DNA of 64,000 nt. Source: Tritrichomonas musculus (Eukaryota > Parabasalia > Tritrichomonadida > Tritrichomonadidae). Position 1 is the first letter of the stretch. The number at the start of each line of letters is the position of its first letter. Location: NCBI GenBank assembly GCA_039105265.1, contig JAPFFF010000077.1, forward strand, positions 124,001 through 188,000, given 5' to 3'. Made by a program: the position numbers and the translations under genes. The notes beneath the pieces were generated by a model, which did no database searches, was not told where the DNA came from, and was given only the letters and a program-made list of their open reading frames with translations. This document shows positions 1-11,280 of this stretch, piece after piece.

Positions 1-30
1 GTTGAATCTGATGATTCAACTGTAGTTCTC
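1..30. other. example unit: 8-bp stem, 4-base loop inverted repeat
   Basis: Unit bases 1-8 (GTTGAATC) pair perfectly with bases 13-20 (GATTCAAC) around the loop TGAT. A-type units keep all eight pairs. In C-type units base 5 is C opposite T at base 16, so the stem has one mismatch. The AT-rich ...TTATTATTAAAC variant breaks the stem at two pairs. The same inverted repeat recurs about every 30 bp on both strands, giving the array a strong potential for hairpins or cruciforms. This first unit also carries the TGTAG variant. Confidence 0.9.
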
Positions 31-40
31 GTTGCATCTG

Positions 41-69
41 ATGATTCAACTGCAGTTCTCGTTGAATCT
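41..69. other. example of perfect PstI-type palindrome in its unit context
   Basis: AACTGCAGTT at 48-57 is a perfect 10-bp palindrome with CTGCAG at its core. It recurs in nearly every unit at unit bases 18-27. It is lost in the TGTAG, TGAAG, TACAG and TTCAG variants and altered in the ACGGCAG variant, so cutting at CTGCAG would give mostly 30-bp pieces plus a ladder of multiples. Confidence 0.9.
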
Positions 70-1800
70 GATGGTTCAACTGCAGTTCTCGTTGCATCTG
101 ATGATTCAACTGCAGTTCTCGTTGAATCTGATGATTCAACTGCAGTTCTCGTTGCATCTGATGATTCAACTGCAGTTGTCGTTGCATCTGATGATTCAAC
201 TGCAGTTCTCGTTGAATCTGATGATTCAACTGCAGTTCTCGTTGCATCTGATGATTCAACTGCAGTTCTTGTTGAATCTTATTATTAAACTGCAGTTCTC
301 GTTGAATCTGATGATTAAACTGCAGTTCTCGTTGAATCTTATGATTAAACTGCAGTTCTTGTTGAATCTTATTATTAAACTGCAGTTCTCGTTGCATCTG
401 ATGATTCAACTGCAGTTCTCGTTGCATCTGATGATTCAACTGCAGTTCTCGTTGAATCTGATGGTTCAACTGCAGTTCTCGTTGAATCTGATGGTTCAAC
501 TGCAGTTCTCGTTGAATCTGATGATTCAACTGTAGTTCTCGTTGCATCTGATGATTCAACTGCAGTTCTCGTTGCATCTGATGATTCAACTGCAGTTCTC
601 GTTGAATCTGATGATTCAACTGCAGTTCTCGTTGAATCTGATGATTCAACTGCAGTTCTCGTTGCATCTGATGATTCAACTGCAGTTCTCGTTGCATCTG
701 ATGATTCAACTGCAGTTGTCGTTGCATCTGATGATTCAACTGCAGTTCTTGTTTCATCTTATTATTAAACTGCAGTTCTCGTTGCATCTGATGATTCAAC
801 TGCAGTTCTCGTTGCATCTGATGATTCAACTGCAGTTGTCGTTGCATCTGATGATTCAACTGCAGTTCTCGTTGCATCTGATGATTCAACTGCAGTTCTC
901 GTTGCATCTGATGATTCAACTGCAGTTCTTGTTTCATCTTATTATTAAACTGCAGTTCTCGTTGAATCTGATGATTCAACTGCAGTTCTCGTTGCATCTG
1001 ATGATTCAACTGCAGTTCTCGTTGAATCTGATGATTCAACTGCAGTTGTCGTTGCATCTGATGATTCAACTGCAGTTGTCGTTGCATCTGATGATTCAAC
1101 TGCAGTTCTCGTTGAATCTGATGATTCAACTGTAGTTCTCGTTGCATCTGATGATTCAACTGCAGTTCTCGTTGAATCTGATGATTCAACTGTAGTTCTC
1201 GTTGAATCTGATGATTCAACTGCAGTTCTCGTTGAATCTGATGATTCAACTGTAGTTCTCGTTGAATCTGATGGTTCAACTGCAGTTCTCGTTGAATCTG
1301 ATGATTCAACTGCAGTTCTCGTTGAATCTGATGATTCAACTGCAGTTCTTGTTGCATCTGATGATTCAACTGCAGTTCTCGTTGAATCTGATGATTCAAC
1401 TGTAGTTCTCGTTGCATCTGATGATTCAACTGCAGTTCTCGTTGAATCTGATGATTCAACTGTAGTTCTCGTTGCATCTGATGATTCAACTGCAGTTCTC
1501 GTTGAATCTGATGGTTCAACTGCAGTTCTCGTTGCATCTGATGATTCAACTGCAGTTCTCGTTGAATCTGATGATTCAACTGCAGTTCTCGTTGCATCTG
1601 ATGATTCAACTGCAGTTCTCGTTGCATCTGATGATTCAACTGCAGTTCTCGTTGAATCTGATGATTCAACTGCAGTTCTCGTTGCATCTGATGATTCAAC
1701 TGCAGTTCTTGTTGAATCTTATTATTAAACTACAGTTCTCGTTGAATCTGATGATTAAACTGCAGTTCTCGTTGAATCTTATGATTAAACTGCAGTTCTT

Positions 1801-3090
1801 GTTGAATCTTATTATTAAACTGCAGTTCTCGTTGCATCTGATGATTCAACTGCAGTTCTCGTTGCATCTGATGATTCAACTGTAGTTCTCGTTGCATCTG
1901 ATGATTCAACTGCAGTTCTCGTTGCATCTGATGATTCAACTGCAGTTCTCGTTGAATCTGATGATTCAACTGCAGTTCTTGTTGCATCTGATGATTCAAC
2001 TGCAGTTCTCGTTGAATCTGATGATTCAACTGCAGTTCTCGTTGCATCTGATGATTCAACTGCAGTTCTCGTTGAATCTGATGATTCAACTGCAGTTGTC
2101 GTTGCATCTGATGATTCAACTGCAGTTGTCGTTGCATCTGATGATTCAACTGCAGTTCTCGTTGAATCTGATGATTCAACTGTAGTTCTCGTTGCATCTG
2201 ATGATTCAACTGCAGTTCTCGTTGAATCTGATGATTCAACTGTAGTTCTCGTTGAATCTGATGATTCAACTGCAGTTCTCGTTGAATCTGATGATTCAAC
2301 TGTAGTTCTCGTTGAATCTGATGGTTCAACTGCAGTTCTCGTTGAATCTGATGATTCAACTGCAGTTCTCGTTGAATCTGATGATTCAACTGCAGTTCTT
2401 GTTGCATCTGATGATTCAACTGCAGTTCTTGTTTCATCTGATGATTCAACTGCAGTTCTCGTTGAATCTTATTATTAAACTGCAGTTCTCGTTGCATCTG
2501 ATGATTCAACTGCAGTTCTCGTTGCATCTGATGATTCAACTGCAGTTGTCGTTGCATCTGATGATTCAACTGCAGTTGTCGTTGCATCTGATGATTCAAC
2601 TGCAGTTCTCGTTGAATCTGATGATTCAACTGTAGTTCTCGTTGCATCTGATGATTCAACTGCAGTTCTCGTTGAATCTGATGATTCAACTGTAGTTCTC
2701 GTTGAATCTGATGATTCAACTGCAGTTCTCGTTGAATCTGATGATTCAACTGTAGTTCTCGTTGAATCTGATGGTTCAACTGCAGTTCTCGTTGAATCTG
2801 ATGATTCAACTGCAGTTCTCGTTGAATCTGATGATTCAACTGCAGTTCTTGTTGCATCTGATGATTCAACTGCAGTTCTCGTTGAATCTGATGATTCAAC
2901 TGTAGTTCTCGTTGCATCTGATGATTCAACTGCAGTTCTCGTTGAATCTGATGATTCAACTGTAGTTCTCGTTGCATCTGATGATTCAACTGCAGTTCTC
3001 GTTGAATCTGATGGTTCAACTGCAGTTCTCGTTGAATCTGATGATTCAACTGCAGTTCTCGTTGCATCTGATGATTCAACTGCAGTTCTC
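1801..3090. repeat. 1.29-kb internal duplicate, copy 1 (offset 4,230)
   Basis: It matches 6031-7320 at an offset of 4,230 bp. One difference was noticed (TGTAG at 1861-1890, TGCAG at 6091-6120). The pair is itself carried inside the 9.36-kb block, so it is older than that duplication. Confidence 0.8.
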
Positions 3091-6030
3091 GCTGCATCTG
3101 ATGATTCAACTGCAGTTCTCGTTGAATCTGATGATTCAACTGCAGTTCTCGTTGAATCTGATGATTCAACTGTAGTTCTCGTTGAATCTGATGATTCAAC
3201 TGCAGTTCTCGTTGAATCTGATGATTCAACTGTAGTTCTCGTTGAATCTGATGGTTCAACTGCAGTTCTCGTTGAATCTGATGATTCAACTGCAGTTCTC
3301 GTTGAATCTGATGATTCAACTGCAGTTCTTGTTGCATCTGATGATTCAACTGCAGTTCTCGTTGAATCTGATGATTCAACTGTAGTTCTCGTTGCATCTG
3401 ATGATTCAACTGCAGTTCTCGTTGAATCTGATGATTCAACTGTAGTTCTCGTTGCATCTGATGATTCAACTGCAGTTCTCGTTGAATCTGATGGTTCAAC
3501 TGCAGTTCTCGTTGCATCTGATGATTCAACTGCAGTTCTCGTTGAATCTGATGATTCAACTGCAGTTCTCGTTGCATCTGATGATTCAACTGCAGTTCTC
3601 GTTGCATCTGATGATTCAACTGCAGTTCTCGTTGAATCTGATGATTCAACTGCAGTTCTCGTTGCATCTGATGATTCAACTGCAGTTCTCGTTGCATCTG
3701 ATGATTCAACTGCAGTTCTCGTTGAATCTGATGATTAAACTGCAGTTCTCGTTGAATCTTATGATTAAACTGCAGTTCTTGTTGAATCTTATTATTAAAC
3801 TGCAGTTCTCGTTGCATCTGATGATTCAACTGCAGTTCTCGTTGCATCTGATGATTCAACTGCAGTTCTCGTTGAATCTGATGGTTCAACTGCAGTTCTC
3901 GTTGAATCTGATGGTTCAACTGCAGTTCTCGTTGAATCTGATGATTCAACTGTAGTTCTCGTTGCATCTGATGATTCAACTGCAGTTCTCGTTGCATCTG
4001 ATGATTCAACTGCAGTTCTCGTTGAATCTGATGATTCAACTGCAGTTCTCGTTGAATCTGATGATTCAACTGCAGTTCTCGTTGCATCTGATGATTCAAC
4101 TGCAGTTCTCGTTGCATCTGATGATTCAACTGCAGTTGTCGTTGCATCTGATGATTCAACTGCAGTTCTTGTTTCATCTTATTATTAAACTGCAGTTCTC
4201 GTTGCATCTGATGATTCAACTGCAGTTCTCGTTGCATCTGATGATTCAACTGCAGTTGTCGTTGCATCTGATGATTCAACTGCAGTTCTCGTTGCATCTG
4301 ATGATTCAACTGCAGTTCTCGTTGCATCTGATGATTCAACTGCAGTTCTTGTTTCATCTTATTATTAAACTGCAGTTCTCGTTGAATCTGATGATTCAAC
4401 TGCAGTTCTCGTTGCATCTGATGATTCAACTGCAGTTCTCGTTGAATCTGATGATTCAACTGCAGTTGTCGTTGCATCTGATGATTCAACTGCAGTTGTC
4501 GTTGCATCTGATGATTCAACTGCAGTTCTCGTTGAATCTGATGATTCAACTGTAGTTCTTGTTGAATCTTATTATTAAACTGCAGTTCTCGTTGCATCTG
4601 ATGATTCAACTGCAGTTCTCGTTGCATCTGATGATTCAACTGCAGTTCTCGTTGAATCTGATGGTTCAACTGCAGTTCTCGTTGAATCTGATGGTTCAAC
4701 TGCAGTTCTCGTTGAATCTGATGATTCAACTGTAGTTCTCGTTGCATCTGATGATTCAACTGCAGTTCTCGTTGCATCTGATGATTCAACTGCAGTTCTC
4801 GTTGAATCTGATGATTCAACTGCAGTTCTCGTTGAATCTGATGATTCAACTGCAGTTCTCGTTGCATCTGATGATTCAACTGCAGTTCTCGTTGCATCTG
4901 ATGATTCAACTGCAGTTGTCGTTGCATCTGATGATTCAACTGCAGTTCTTGTTTCATCTTATTATTAAACTGCAGTTCTCGTTGCATCTGATGATTCAAC
5001 TGCAGTTCTCGTTGCATCTGATGATTCAACTGCAGTTGTCGTTGCATCTGATGATTCAACTGCAGTTCTCGTTGCATCTGATGATTCAACTGCAGTTCTC
5101 GTTGCATCTGATGATTCAACTGCAGTTCTTGTTTCATCTTATTATTAAACTGCAGTTCTCGTTGAATCTGATGATTCAACTGCAGTTGTCGTTGCATCTG
5201 ATGATTCAACTGCAGTTGTCGTTGCATCTGATGATTCAACTGCAGTTCTCGTTGAATCTGATGATTCAACTGTAGTTCTCGTTGCATCTGATGATTCAAC
5301 TGCAGTTCTCGTTGAATCTGATGATTCAACTGTAGTTCTCGTTGAATCTGATGATTCAACTGCAGTTCTCGTTGAATCTGATGATTCAACTGTAGTTCTC
5401 GTTGAATCTGATGGTTCAACTGCAGTTCTCGTTGAATCTGATGATTCAACTGCAGTTCTCGTTGAATCTGATGATTCAACTGTAGTTCTCGTTGCATCTG
5501 ATGATTCAACTGCAGTTCTCGTTGAATCTGATGATTCAACTGTAGTTCTCGTTGCATCTGATGATTCAACTGCAGTTCTCGTTGAATCTGATGGTTCAAC
5601 TGCAGTTCTCGTTGCATCTGATGATTCAACTGCAGTTCTCGTTGAATCTGATGATTCAACTGCAGTTCTCGTTGCATCTGATGATTCAACTGCAGTTCTC
5701 GTTGCATCTGATGATTCAACTGCAGTTCTCGTTGAATCTGATGATTCAACTGCAGTTCTCGTTGCATCTGATGATTCAACTGCAGTTCTCGTTGCATCTG
5801 ATGATTCAACTGCAGTTCTCGTTGAATCTGATGATTCAACTGCAGTTCTCGTTGAATCTGATGATTCAACTGCAGTTCTCGTTGCATCTGATGATTCAAC
5901 TGCAGTTCTTGTTGAATCTTATTATTAAACTGCAGTTCTTGTTGAATCTTATTATTAAACTGCAGTTCTCGTTGAATCTGATGATTAAACTGCAGTTCTC
6001 GTTGAATCTTATGATTAAACTGCAGTTCTT

Positions 6031-7320
6031 GTTGAATCTTATTATTAAACTGCAGTTCTCGTTGCATCTGATGATTCAACTGCAGTTCTCGTTGCATCTG
6101 ATGATTCAACTGCAGTTCTCGTTGCATCTGATGATTCAACTGCAGTTCTCGTTGCATCTGATGATTCAACTGCAGTTCTCGTTGAATCTGATGATTCAAC
6201 TGCAGTTCTTGTTGCATCTGATGATTCAACTGCAGTTCTCGTTGAATCTGATGATTCAACTGCAGTTCTCGTTGCATCTGATGATTCAACTGCAGTTCTC
6301 GTTGAATCTGATGATTCAACTGCAGTTGTCGTTGCATCTGATGATTCAACTGCAGTTGTCGTTGCATCTGATGATTCAACTGCAGTTCTCGTTGAATCTG
6401 ATGATTCAACTGTAGTTCTCGTTGCATCTGATGATTCAACTGCAGTTCTCGTTGAATCTGATGATTCAACTGTAGTTCTCGTTGAATCTGATGATTCAAC
6501 TGCAGTTCTCGTTGAATCTGATGATTCAACTGTAGTTCTCGTTGAATCTGATGGTTCAACTGCAGTTCTCGTTGAATCTGATGATTCAACTGCAGTTCTC
6601 GTTGAATCTGATGATTCAACTGCAGTTCTTGTTGCATCTGATGATTCAACTGCAGTTCTTGTTTCATCTGATGATTCAACTGCAGTTCTCGTTGAATCTT
6701 ATTATTAAACTGCAGTTCTCGTTGCATCTGATGATTCAACTGCAGTTCTCGTTGCATCTGATGATTCAACTGCAGTTGTCGTTGCATCTGATGATTCAAC
6801 TGCAGTTGTCGTTGCATCTGATGATTCAACTGCAGTTCTCGTTGAATCTGATGATTCAACTGTAGTTCTCGTTGCATCTGATGATTCAACTGCAGTTCTC
6901 GTTGAATCTGATGATTCAACTGTAGTTCTCGTTGAATCTGATGATTCAACTGCAGTTCTCGTTGAATCTGATGATTCAACTGTAGTTCTCGTTGAATCTG
7001 ATGGTTCAACTGCAGTTCTCGTTGAATCTGATGATTCAACTGCAGTTCTCGTTGAATCTGATGATTCAACTGCAGTTCTTGTTGCATCTGATGATTCAAC
7101 TGCAGTTCTCGTTGAATCTGATGATTCAACTGTAGTTCTCGTTGCATCTGATGATTCAACTGCAGTTCTCGTTGAATCTGATGATTCAACTGTAGTTCTC
7201 GTTGCATCTGATGATTCAACTGCAGTTCTCGTTGAATCTGATGGTTCAACTGCAGTTCTCGTTGAATCTGATGATTCAACTGCAGTTCTCGTTGCATCTG
7301 ATGATTCAACTGCAGTTCTC
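6031..7320. repeat. 1.29-kb internal duplicate, copy 2 (offset 4,230)
   Basis: This is the partner of 1801-3090. The match ends at 7321, where a TTGTC-ending C-type unit stands opposite the GCTGCATC unit at 3091. Confidence 0.8.
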
Positions 7321-7560
7321 GTTGCATCTGATGATTCAACTGCAGTTGTCGTTGCATCTGATGATTCAACTGCAGTTCTCGTTGAATCTGATGATTCAAC
7401 TGCAGTTCTCGTTGCATCTGATGATTCAACTGCAGTTCTCGTTGCATCTGATGATTCAACTGCAGTTGTCGTTGCATCTGATGATTCAACTGCAGTTCTC
7501 GTTGAATCTGATGGTTCAACTGCAGTTCTCGTTGAATCTGATGATTCAACTGCAGTTCTT

Positions 7561-7590
7561 ATTTCATCTGATGATTCAACTGCAGTTCTC
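7561..7590. repeat. rare unit starting ATTTCATC
   Basis: Only three units start ATTTCATC: 7561, 20131 and 28351. They are copies of one event carried by block duplication. The unit follows one ending TTCTT, so the usual CpG between units has become TpA. It creates a TAA in the long minus-strand frame. Confidence 0.88.
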
Positions 7591-8430
7591 GTTGCATCTG
7601 ATGATTCAACTGCAGTTCTCGTTGAATCTGATGATTCAACTGCAGTTCTCGTTGCATCTGATGATTCAACTGCAGTTCTCGTTGCATCTGATGATTCAAC
7701 TGCAGTTCTCGTTGCATCTGATGATTCAACTGTAGTTCTCGTTGAATCTGATGATTCAACTGCAGTTCTCGTTGAATCTGATGATTCAACTGTAGTTCTC
7801 GTTGAATCTGATGGTTCAACTGCAGTTCTCGTTGAATCTGATGATTCAACTGCAGTTCTCGTTGAATCTGATGATTCAACTGCAGTTCTTGTTGCATCTG
7901 ATGATTCAACTGCAGTTCTCGTTGAATCTGATGATTCAACTGTAGTTCTCGTTGCATCTGATGATTCAACTGCAGTTCTCGTTGAATCTGATGATTCAAC
8001 TGTAGTTCTCGTTGCATCTGATGATTCAACTGCAGTTCTCGTTGAATCTGATGGTTCAACTGCAGTTCTCGTTGCATCTGATGATTCAACTGCAGTTCTC
8101 GTTGAATCTGATGATTCAACTGCAGTTCTCGTTGCATCTGATGATTCAACTGCAGTTCTCGTTGCATCTGATGATTCAACTGCAGTTCTCGTTGCATCTG
8201 ATGATTCAACTGCAGTTCTCGTTGAATCTGATGATTCAACTGCAGTTCTCGTTGAATCTGATGATTCAACTGCAGTTCTCGTTGCATCTGATGATTCAAC
8301 TGCAGTTCTTGTTGAATCTTATTATTAAACTGCAGTTCTCGTTGAATCTTATGATTAAACTGCAGTTCTCGTTGAATCTTATGATTAAACTGCAGTTCTT
8401 GTTGAATCTTATTATTAAACTGCAGTTCTC

Positions 8431-9750
8431 GTTGCATCTGATGATTCAACTGCAGTTCTCGTTGCATCTGATGATTCAACTGCAGTTCTCGTTGCATCTG
8501 ATGATTCAACTGCAGTTCTCGTTGCATCTGATGATTCAACTGCAGTTCTCGTTGAATCTGATGATTCAACTGCAGTTCTTGTTGCATCTGATGATTCAAC
8601 TGCAGTTCTCGTTGAATCTGATGATTCAACTGCAGTTCTCGTTGCATCTGATGATTCAACTGCAGTTCTCGTTGAATCTGATGATTCAACTGCAGTTGTC
8701 GTTGCATCTGATGATTCAACTGCAGTTGTCGTTGCATCTGATGATTCAACTGCAGTTCTCGTTGAATCTGATGATTCAACTGTAGTTCTCGTTGCATCTG
8801 ATGATTCAACTGCAGTTCTCGTTGAATCTGATGATTCAACTGTAGTTCTCGTTGAATCTGATGATTCAACTGCAGTTCTCGTTGAATCTGATGATTCAAC
8901 TGTAGTTCTCGTTGAATCTGATGGTTCAACTGCAGTTCTCGTTGAATCTGATGATTCAACTGCAGTTCTCGTTGAATCTGATGATTCAACTGCAGTTCTT
9001 GTTGCATCTGATGATTCAACTGCAGTTCTTGTTTCATCTGATGATTCAACTGCAGTTCTCGTTGAATCTTATTATTAAACTGCAGTTCTCGTTGCATCTG
9101 ATGATTCAACTGCAGTTCTCGTTGCATCTGATGATTCAACTGCAGTTGTCGTTGCATCTGATGATTCAACTGCAGTTGTCGTTGCATCTGATGATTCAAC
9201 TGCAGTTCTCGTTGAATCTGATGATTCAACTGCAGTTCTCGTTGAATCTGATGATTCAACTGCAGTTCTCGTTGAATCTGATGATTCAACTGCAGTTCTC
9301 GTTGCATCTGATGATTCAACTGCAGTTCTCGTTGCATCTGATGATTCAACTGCAGTTCTCGTTGCATCTGATGATTCAACTGCAGTTCTCGTTGCATCTG
9401 ATGATTCAACTGCAGTTCTCGTTGAATCTGATGATTAAACTGCAGTTCTCGTTGAATCTTATGATTAAACTGCAGTTCTTGTTGAATCTTATTATTAAAC
9501 TGCAGTTCTCGTTGCATCTGATGATTCAACTGCAGTTCTCGTTGCATCTGATGATTCAACTGCAGTTCTCGTTGAATCTGATGGTTCAACTGCAGTTCTC
9601 GTTGAATCTGATGGTTCAACTGCAGTTCTCGTTGAATCTGATGGTTCAACTGCAGTTCTCGTTGAATCTGATGATTCAACTGCAGTTCTTGTTGCATCTG
9701 ATGATTCAACTGCAGTTCTCGTTGAATCTGATGATTCAACTGTAGTTCTC
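8431..9750. repeat. 1,320-bp tandem higher-order unit, first copy
   Basis: It starts with four C-type units and then an A-type unit ending TTCTT. It is followed directly by a matching 1,320-bp copy at 9751-11070, and a further four-unit start at 11071-11190. One higher-order unit is 44 basic units. Only the first part lies within the 9.36-kb block, so the tandem step happened at the junction of that block. Confidence 0.85.
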
Positions 9751-11070
9751 GTTGCATCTGATGATTCAACTGCAGTTCTCGTTGCATCTGATGATTCAAC
9801 TGCAGTTCTCGTTGCATCTGATGATTCAACTGCAGTTCTCGTTGCATCTGATGATTCAACTGCAGTTCTCGTTGAATCTGATGATTCAACTGCAGTTCTT
9901 GTTGCATCTGATGATTCAACTGCAGTTCTCGTTGAATCTGATGATTCAACTGCAGTTCTCGTTGCATCTGATGATTCAACTGCAGTTCTCGTTGAATCTG
10001 ATGATTCAACTGCAGTTGTCGTTGCATCTGATGATTCAACTGCAGTTGTCGTTGCATCTGATGATTCAACTGCAGTTCTCGTTGAATCTGATGATTCAAC
10101 TGTAGTTCTCGTTGCATCTGATGATTCAACTGCAGTTCTCGTTGAATCTGATGATTCAACTGTAGTTCTCGTTGAATCTGATGATTCAACTGCAGTTCTC
10201 GTTGAATCTGATGATTCAACTGTAGTTCTCGTTGAATCTGATGGTTCAACTGCAGTTCTCGTTGAATCTGATGATTCAACTGCAGTTCTCGTTGAATCTG
10301 ATGATTCAACTGCAGTTCTTGTTGCATCTGATGATTCAACTGCAGTTCTTGTTTCATCTGATGATTCAACTGCAGTTCTCGTTGAATCTTATTATTAAAC
10401 TGCAGTTCTCGTTGCATCTGATGATTCAACTGCAGTTCTCGTTGCATCTGATGATTCAACTGCAGTTGTCGTTGCATCTGATGATTCAACTGCAGTTGTC
10501 GTTGCATCTGATGATTCAACTGCAGTTCTCGTTGAATCTGATGATTCAACTGCAGTTCTCGTTGAATCTGATGATTCAACTGCAGTTCTCGTTGAATCTG
10601 ATGATTCAACTGCAGTTCTCGTTGCATCTGATGATTCAACTGCAGTTCTCGTTGCATCTGATGATTCAACTGCAGTTCTCGTTGCATCTGATGATTCAAC
10701 TGCAGTTCTCGTTGCATCTGATGATTCAACTGCAGTTCTCGTTGAATCTGATGATTAAACTGCAGTTCTCGTTGAATCTTATGATTAAACTGCAGTTCTT
10801 GTTGAATCTTATTATTAAACTGCAGTTCTCGTTGCATCTGATGATTCAACTGCAGTTCTCGTTGCATCTGATGATTCAACTGCAGTTCTCGTTGAATCTG
10901 ATGGTTCAACTGCAGTTCTCGTTGAATCTGATGGTTCAACTGCAGTTCTCGTTGAATCTGATGGTTCAACTGCAGTTCTCGTTGAATCTGATGATTCAAC
11001 TGCAGTTCTTGTTGCATCTGATGATTCAACTGCAGTTCTCGTTGAATCTGATGATTCAACTGTAGTTCTC
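9751..11070. repeat. 1,320-bp tandem higher-order unit, second copy
   Basis: This is the direct tandem copy of 8431-9750. Markers such as GTTTCATC at 9031 and 10351 and the triple ATGGTTC run at 9571-9660 and 10891-10980 are all 1,320 bp apart. Confidence 0.85.
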
Positions 11071-11280
11071 GTTGCATCTGATGATTCAACTGCAGTTCTC
11101 GTTGCATCTGATGATTCAACTGCAGTTCTCGTTGCATCTGATGATTCAACTGCAGTTCTCGTTGCATCTGATGATTCAACTGCAGTTCTCGTTGCATCTG
11201 ATGATTCAACTGCAGTTCTCGTTGCATCTGATGATTCAACTGCAGTTCTCGTTGAATCTGATGATTCAACTGCAGTTCTC

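Larger units (their letters stand above)
1730..7549 (-). other. open frame of 1,939 codons (decamer NHQIQRELQL); coding status unresolved
   Basis: Read on the minus strand, each 30-bp unit gives the decamer NHQIQRELQL, or NHQMQRELQL from C-type units. The frame is closed below by a TAG (from TACAG) and above by a TAA (from ATTTCATC). It has no non-repeat beginning or end, no signal peptide and no recognisable domain. AT-rich units give QFNNKIQ or QFNHKIQ. An array whose unit is divisible by three stays open wherever the unit lacks a stop, so length alone is not proof of coding. An identical-length frame lies at 14300-20119. I treat it as a by-product of the satellite unless a transcript is shown. 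Confidence 0.3.
1..9360. repeat. 9.36-kb higher-order block, copy 1 of 2
   Basis: It matches 12571-21930 unit for unit at an offset of 12,570 bp (419 units). Rare markers sit at corresponding places: TACAG at 1731 and 14301, GCTGCATC at 3091 and 15661, ATTTCATC at 7561 and 20131. The minus-strand open stretch 1730-7549 has a counterpart of the same length at 14300-20119. I saw no difference in the units I compared. The match stops at 9361 (C-type) versus 21931 (A-type). Its left end is outside the window. Confidence 0.92.

Noticed and set aside
12-18. TGATTCA as an AP-1 (TGASTCA) binding site array
   Set aside because: It differs from the AP-1 site at the central base and is a fixed part of the inverted repeat. 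There is no independent sign of regulatory use.
32-535. Plus-strand open frames of the MHLMIQLQFS type (here and throughout the window) as genes
   Set aside because: They use a TTG or similar start inside each unit, end wherever a TGTAG unit occurs, and vary in length only with the position of that variant. They are by-products of the repeat.
2431-2460. Compensatory T4/A17 base change in GTTTCATC units as evidence for a conserved RNA stem
   Set aside because: GTTTCATC also occurs often with ATTCAAC (as here), and GTTGAATC with TTAAAC, so the two sites do not covary consistently.
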